DNA of 64,000 bases from Elephas maximus indicus (lineage: Eukaryota; Chordata; Mammalia; Proboscidea; Elephantidae). Of the stretch, positions 58,060 through 64,000 are shown one piece after another. Numbering within the stretch: the first letter of the stretch is position 1; each line of letters starts with the position of its first letter. A program made the translations under genes and the position numbers. The stretch is taken from positions 107,256,823 to 107,320,822 of the forward strand of contig NC_064822.1 of the NCBI RefSeq assembly GCF_024166365.1, given 5' to 3'. Under the pieces are notes generated by a model. That model searched no databases, had not been told where the DNA came from, and was given only the letters and a program-made list of their open reading frames with translations.

Positions 58060-58440
58060 GTCCTAATCAAGAACTATATCCTGAGTTGTTCCTGTTACTT
58101 CTCAGTTGTTCCTGATCCCAAGTTGTATTCTGTTACTTCCCTAATAAACTCTGTAACTGTGAGTATGCTCTGTGGGCTCTGTGTAGCCATTGCAATGAAT
58201 TATGGAACCCAGCAGAGAAGTAGTGCCGTAGGAGGGACGGCTGGTGTCAGAATTGGTAAACCGGTTGGAGGGTAGATGTATGTCTGACCTCAGCCTCAGA
58301 GGAATCAGCCTTGAGTGTTTATGCTGATAATGATTCTCCTTCCTCCTTCTGAAGTTTGACGAGGAGGTCGGAAGATACTGCCAACACGCTATTTTTATTT
58401 CCCCCATTAACATTCAGTATTTAGCACATCACTAGTACCC
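58060..58440 (+). mobile_element. Possible LTR R-U5 segment
   Basis: TTCCCTAATAAACTCTGTAA (polyA-signal-like), TGTAGCCATTGCAATGAATT and GACGGCTGGTGTCAGAATTG look like an LTR end plus primer-binding-site-like region. The family was not identified. Confidence 0.35.
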
Positions 58441-59251
58441 AGAGAAGGTTAGCTCTGATTATTAAGTATTTCATGGTGGGAAGTTACTGTTTGAAATTAG
58501 TTTAACATTTGTGATTTCTGGCCAACAACAGTGATGCTTCTGTCAGTAGGAGATTTTTCATGAAGTTTCACTTAGAAGTGAAAGGACACCTCTAGTCCCC
58601 AGAAGTCTGTGAAAGAGTCAGGTTCCAGGGTAAGCCAAACAAGGTCAGCTCAGGGTTTGGACTGGTCAGGACTCAGCACCCTCCTGTACTTAATCTTATG
58701 CTGAACCCAGCTGAAAATTGGACACTGATAATTTCACTCCATCACATTCCAAGGATTAGCTGAGCAAGAGGTCGTCTTTCCAAATGCTCTGAGGCCCTTT
58801 CTTGCACTGTTCAGAGCAGGGGAGGCTTGAGGTCGATGTATATAGAACAAAGTCCTCATACACGCATCACTCCATAACATCACCAAACCCCTGGTACCTC
58901 TGACTTCAGTGTTTAGCCTTGGCCATCCCTTCTCCCCCAGCTGATGGCTGCAGCAGTGAGACATTAACAGTGGACATAGGCTATGGGAGGCCCATGTGAG
59001 TGGCAGTGAGAAGCCCCTCTCTCTGGGTGCCACTCTCACCTACTCAGCAGGGCCTTGTCCGGAGAAATGAAACCCTGGGAACCAGACTAGCGTTGTACAG
59101 GACACATTTCTCAAAGTGTAGTTCCTATGCCATTTGATCAGAATTACTATCAGGGGAGCTTTTAAAAAAATGCATATTCCTTGCTGGTCTCAGATGGACT
59201 GATCAGGATCTGGAGTGGAGGTAAGACTAAAGAAGGTGCATTTCTATTGTT

Positions 59252-59448
59252 AGCTGTGGTCAAGTCGGCCACCCACTCATGGTGATCCCACGTGTTACAG
59301 GATAGAACTGCCCATAAAGTTTTCTCGGCTGTAATCTTTATGGAAACAGTTTGCCAGTTTTTTCATTCATGGAGCTGCTGGGTGAGTTTGAACCTCCAAC
59401 CTTTAGGTTAGCAGTCAATTGGAAACTGCTTGTGCCACCCAGGCCCCT
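59252..59448 (-). mobile_element. Older AfroSINE subtype, antisense
   Basis: AGCTGTGGTCAAGTCGGCCA, AATCTTTATGGAAACAGTTT, ending CTTGTGCCACCCAGGCCCCT. A near repeat of its last 37 bases recurs at 59610-59646. Confidence 0.83.
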
Positions 59449-59610
59449 TGTTGTTGTTGTTATGTGCTGTCAAGTTGGTTCCTGCTCATAGCTACCCTAT
59501 AGGGCAGAGTAGAACTGCCCCATAGGATTTCCAAGGAGTGGCTGGTGGATTCAAACTGCTGACCTTTTGGTCAGCAGCCAAGCTCTTAACCACTGCACCA
59601 CCAGGGCTCC
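59449..59610 (-). mobile_element. AfroSINE, antisense, nested
   Basis: TTGTTGTTGTTGTTATGTGC start, GTAGAACTGCCCCATAGG, ending CACTGCACCACCAGGGCTCC. Inserted at or in the end of 59252-59448. Confidence 0.92.
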
Positions 59611-60699
59611 AGTTGATTGGAAACCTTTCTTGCCACCCAGGCCCCTAGGAAGATGCGTCTCTAAATCAGCACTTCACGTGATTCTGAAGTGCTGTTAAAG
59701 TAGGAGAGAGGGTGGTCCAGGTATAGTCAGAGAAGTGGAAGCATGGGTAGGAGATCCTAGAAGGATGCCAAATTTTATGTTTATTGTTATCCACTTTTTC
59801 CTTCCTACCTCATGCACTCATATCCATGCTCTTCTCCTGCTTTCTCAGCAACTAAAGGCTGTCAAGGATGGGTTTCTGCCTGTACCTTGCTGGGCAGATT
59901 TGCTTGCCCAGGCCTTCGATCCTAGCCTTTAGCCTCACTGTAGAGTGCTTGCTAGAGTCCTCACTGCCTGCCAGGAGGAGCAGGAGGCAGGAGGTCAGGC
60001 AGAGGCTGGGGACACAGCTGCAGCAGCCCAGGGCTCTGTTTCCTCCCCCAGTCCCAGGCCTCTGGGGCAGAGGAAGCCCAGGCAGGAAGGCCAGAGCTTC
60101 TACCAGCTGGAGAGGCCCAGGCAGCCCCTATCCTTGGCCATCCTACCTCCAGAGCCTCAGCATCATGGGCCTTCATTGGGCACCACCTTAGACTATGGGC
60201 CTTCCACAGCCTATGTGGCCAGGTGCCTAGCCCTACCAGCCTCACCACATCATGCCAGAGGGCACTTCCCCTCCCTGGTGCTGGCTGCCTCCACCTAGGG
60301 ACCCAGTCCCCAGACATGCAACTGCATACTCTCTACCATTCAGAAAGTCCTCACTGCTGTCTGACTCAGTCCCTCTTGCTGCAGCCTGTTCTTACCTTTG
60401 AGAAGTGAAGAGTGGGGTGGCTTCTGAAGCACTAGTTGATTTGGGACCTGGTTTGGAGACTATCACTGACCAGAATTACTCCCCTGAGCACTGATCCTCT
60501 CCCCATCCAAATTCTGGGAAAGTTCAACCCCAGCCAGGCATGAAAGGTCAAACGTTCAGTGTCTAAGTGTGTTTCACTTCCCCTCCCACATCATTGGCCC
60601 TGCCCCCGCCCTTTCCCAGGACATCCCAGAGAGGGCATCTTATGCCTAGCAGGAGCAGGTCCTGACCACATTTTGTGTGGTTGTTATGACCCTGAAGGC

Positions 60700-60875
60700 T
60701 CAGACTGCCACCACTGGATTGGGAGACAGAGAGGACAGGGAGTTTGGACACCTGGCTTGTATTCCGGGTATTGCCACTGAGTGCCACGTGACCTTGGACA
60801 ATTCTGTCCCCTGCCTGAGCTTTAATCCCTTCTTCTCTAAAATAAGAAGTTGGACTTTGTGATTCACCAAGTGTC
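60700..60875 (+). mobile_element. MIR
   Basis: TTGCCACTGAGTGCCACGTG, GACCTTGGACAATTCTGTCC, CTTCTCTAAAATAAGAAGTT. Confidence 0.55.
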
Positions 60876-61104
60876 CTCCTAGAATTCTGTCATGGGCGTG
60901 TCTTAGCCCCAGGTGGCTCTTGAGACCCTGTAGCGGCTCCATCCTGCCCTGAGAATATACCCTCATTCCCTGCTTTGCGTGACTCCTGTCTATTCTATCC
61001 AGACCCCAATCTAAACAATCTTGATTCCTGTTCCCGGCTTGGCGGGACCCTGAATGGCAGGAAGTGAAGACAAGAGCCTGTTTATGTTTGAGGCAGCCAG
61101 GGCT

Positions 61105-61146
61105 GGGGGGGGGGGTGGGCACGGGGAAAGGGGTGGGGAGGGGGGA
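61105..61146 (+). repeat. G-run tract upstream of ACVRL1 exon 2
   Basis: An 11-G run followed by GGG, GGGG, GGGG, GGGG and GGGGGG runs. The spacing allows G-quadruplex folding on the coding strand within intron 1. Confidence 0.7.
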
Positions 61147-61567
61147 GGCTGGGAGAGGGTGGGCCAGAGGTAGAGGACAGAGCAGGCGGTGGAAGAGGGG
61201 GAAGGGATGGCTGCTGAAGAGGTGCCCCTTTCACCCCAGCCTGGTGATCTCCCAGGTGCCTGGCCTGCCTCCAGCCTGGGCTTAGCAGCAGGGGTTTAGA
61301 ACTGGGCTCTCCCAAGGTCCAGAGCACTTAAACATGGCTCCCCACTCTTTACCCCTAACAGGATGGTTTCCATGGGGAAGTGAACCAGGACTTCCCCTGC
61401 AGGCCCCGCCCCAAAGACAGAGAGCAGGGAGGAGGCCTCCCTGCCGCCCCCCCCAAAAAAACTCTCAGTGATTTCCTCTTAGGTAGGAGGAACCCAGGGT
61501 CAGTGGCTGAAAACACTGAGGGGGATCACATTTCACAGCTCCTCTCCAGCTCCTCTCTCCAGAGACC

Positions 61568-63738
<2,171 letters not shown>

Positions 63739-64000
63739 TAGGCCAGGCCTGGGGCTCTCATCCTGCTGCACTCAGACCTGGAGCCTATAGACCTCCAGAC
63801 AGTGACCCAACCCTAAAGGACTCCCAGCCCACCTGGGCCCCCAATCTATGACTCCAACTTTGTCTCTAACTTAAGCCAGGACAGCCTCCATCCCAACCCC
63901 AGCTTTACCCTGACCCAGTCTAGTCCCCTTGGTCCCAGTCCTGCCCCCAGACCCAGTCCACCCTCCCAGCCTCCAGACAAGTCCAAGCTCCGCCATCCCC

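Larger units (their letters stand above)
55020..61567 (+). other. ACVRL1 intron 1 plus untranslated start of exon 2
   Basis: About 6.5 kb between the exon 1 donor and the initiation codon. It holds six AfroSINE-type insertions, two MIRs near 56.7-57.1 kb, an LTR-like segment near 58.1-58.4 kb and a G-rich block just upstream of exon 2. No other coding segment was recognised. The final tens of bases before 61568 are the 5' UTR of exon 2. Confidence 0.6.

Overview
This is vertebrate, specifically placental-mammal, nuclear DNA. It has split genes with GT-AG introns, CpG islands, polyA signals and dense interspersed repeats. The lineage marker is a tRNA-derived SINE present in about 25 copies. 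It carries 'gctgctaaccaaa', 'gcagttc(g/a)aatcc', 'ctccttggaaac' and 'tatgagtcggaat' and ends in a GT-rich tail. That is the AfroSINE type, so the organism is an afrotherian, most likely a paenungulate such as elephant or manatee (inference). MIR, L2, old L1 and MaLR-type LTR fossils make up the rest of the repeats.

The gene order matches human 12q13.13 (FIGNL2 - ANKRD33 - ACVRL1, recalled synteny). (a) 1-6,600: intergenic, with MIR/L2 fossils and a 316-bp inverted duplication. (b) 6,650-9,110: large CpG island, taken as the FIGNL2 promoter on the minus strand. One minus-strand exon ends in ATG followed by a GTGAGC donor at 8,393; the FIGNL2 body would lie left of the window. (c) 9,110-39,400: about 30 kb of gene-poor sequence holding most of the SINE, LINE and LTR insertions, a second small CpG island (27,230-27,790), a compact regulatory-looking element (21,285-21,545), a second inverted duplication (12.3/12.7 kb) and a perfect 116-bp direct repeat (30.9/32.2 kb).

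(d) 39,400-43,175: ANKRD33, plus strand, an ankyrin-repeat photoreceptor cofactor. Four well-supported exons are followed by a stop at 43,089 and AATAAA at 43,170. A 5'-truncated L1 with an 18-bp target duplication sits just downstream. (e) 43,660-54,000: intergenic, SINE-rich, including an LTR split by a SINE. (f) 54,000-64,000: ACVRL1 (ALK1), plus strand. A CpG island holds noncoding exon 1 (donor 55,020). A 6.5-kb first intron follows, then coding exons 2-6 (61,568-63,724): signal peptide, cysteine-rich ligand-binding domain, transmembrane helix, GS box and the start of the kinase domain. The window ends in intron 6, so the gene is partial.

ACVRL1 is a BMP9/BMP10 receptor of endothelium and ANKRD33 acts in photoreceptors; nothing here suggests they share a pathway. 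I see no bacterial-type system, CRISPR array or functional tRNA/rRNA gene. The unusual content is in splice signals, local duplications and retroposon structure. Repeat family names are from pattern memory, not a database search, and boundaries are good to about 10 bases unless a target-site duplication (TSD) fixes them.
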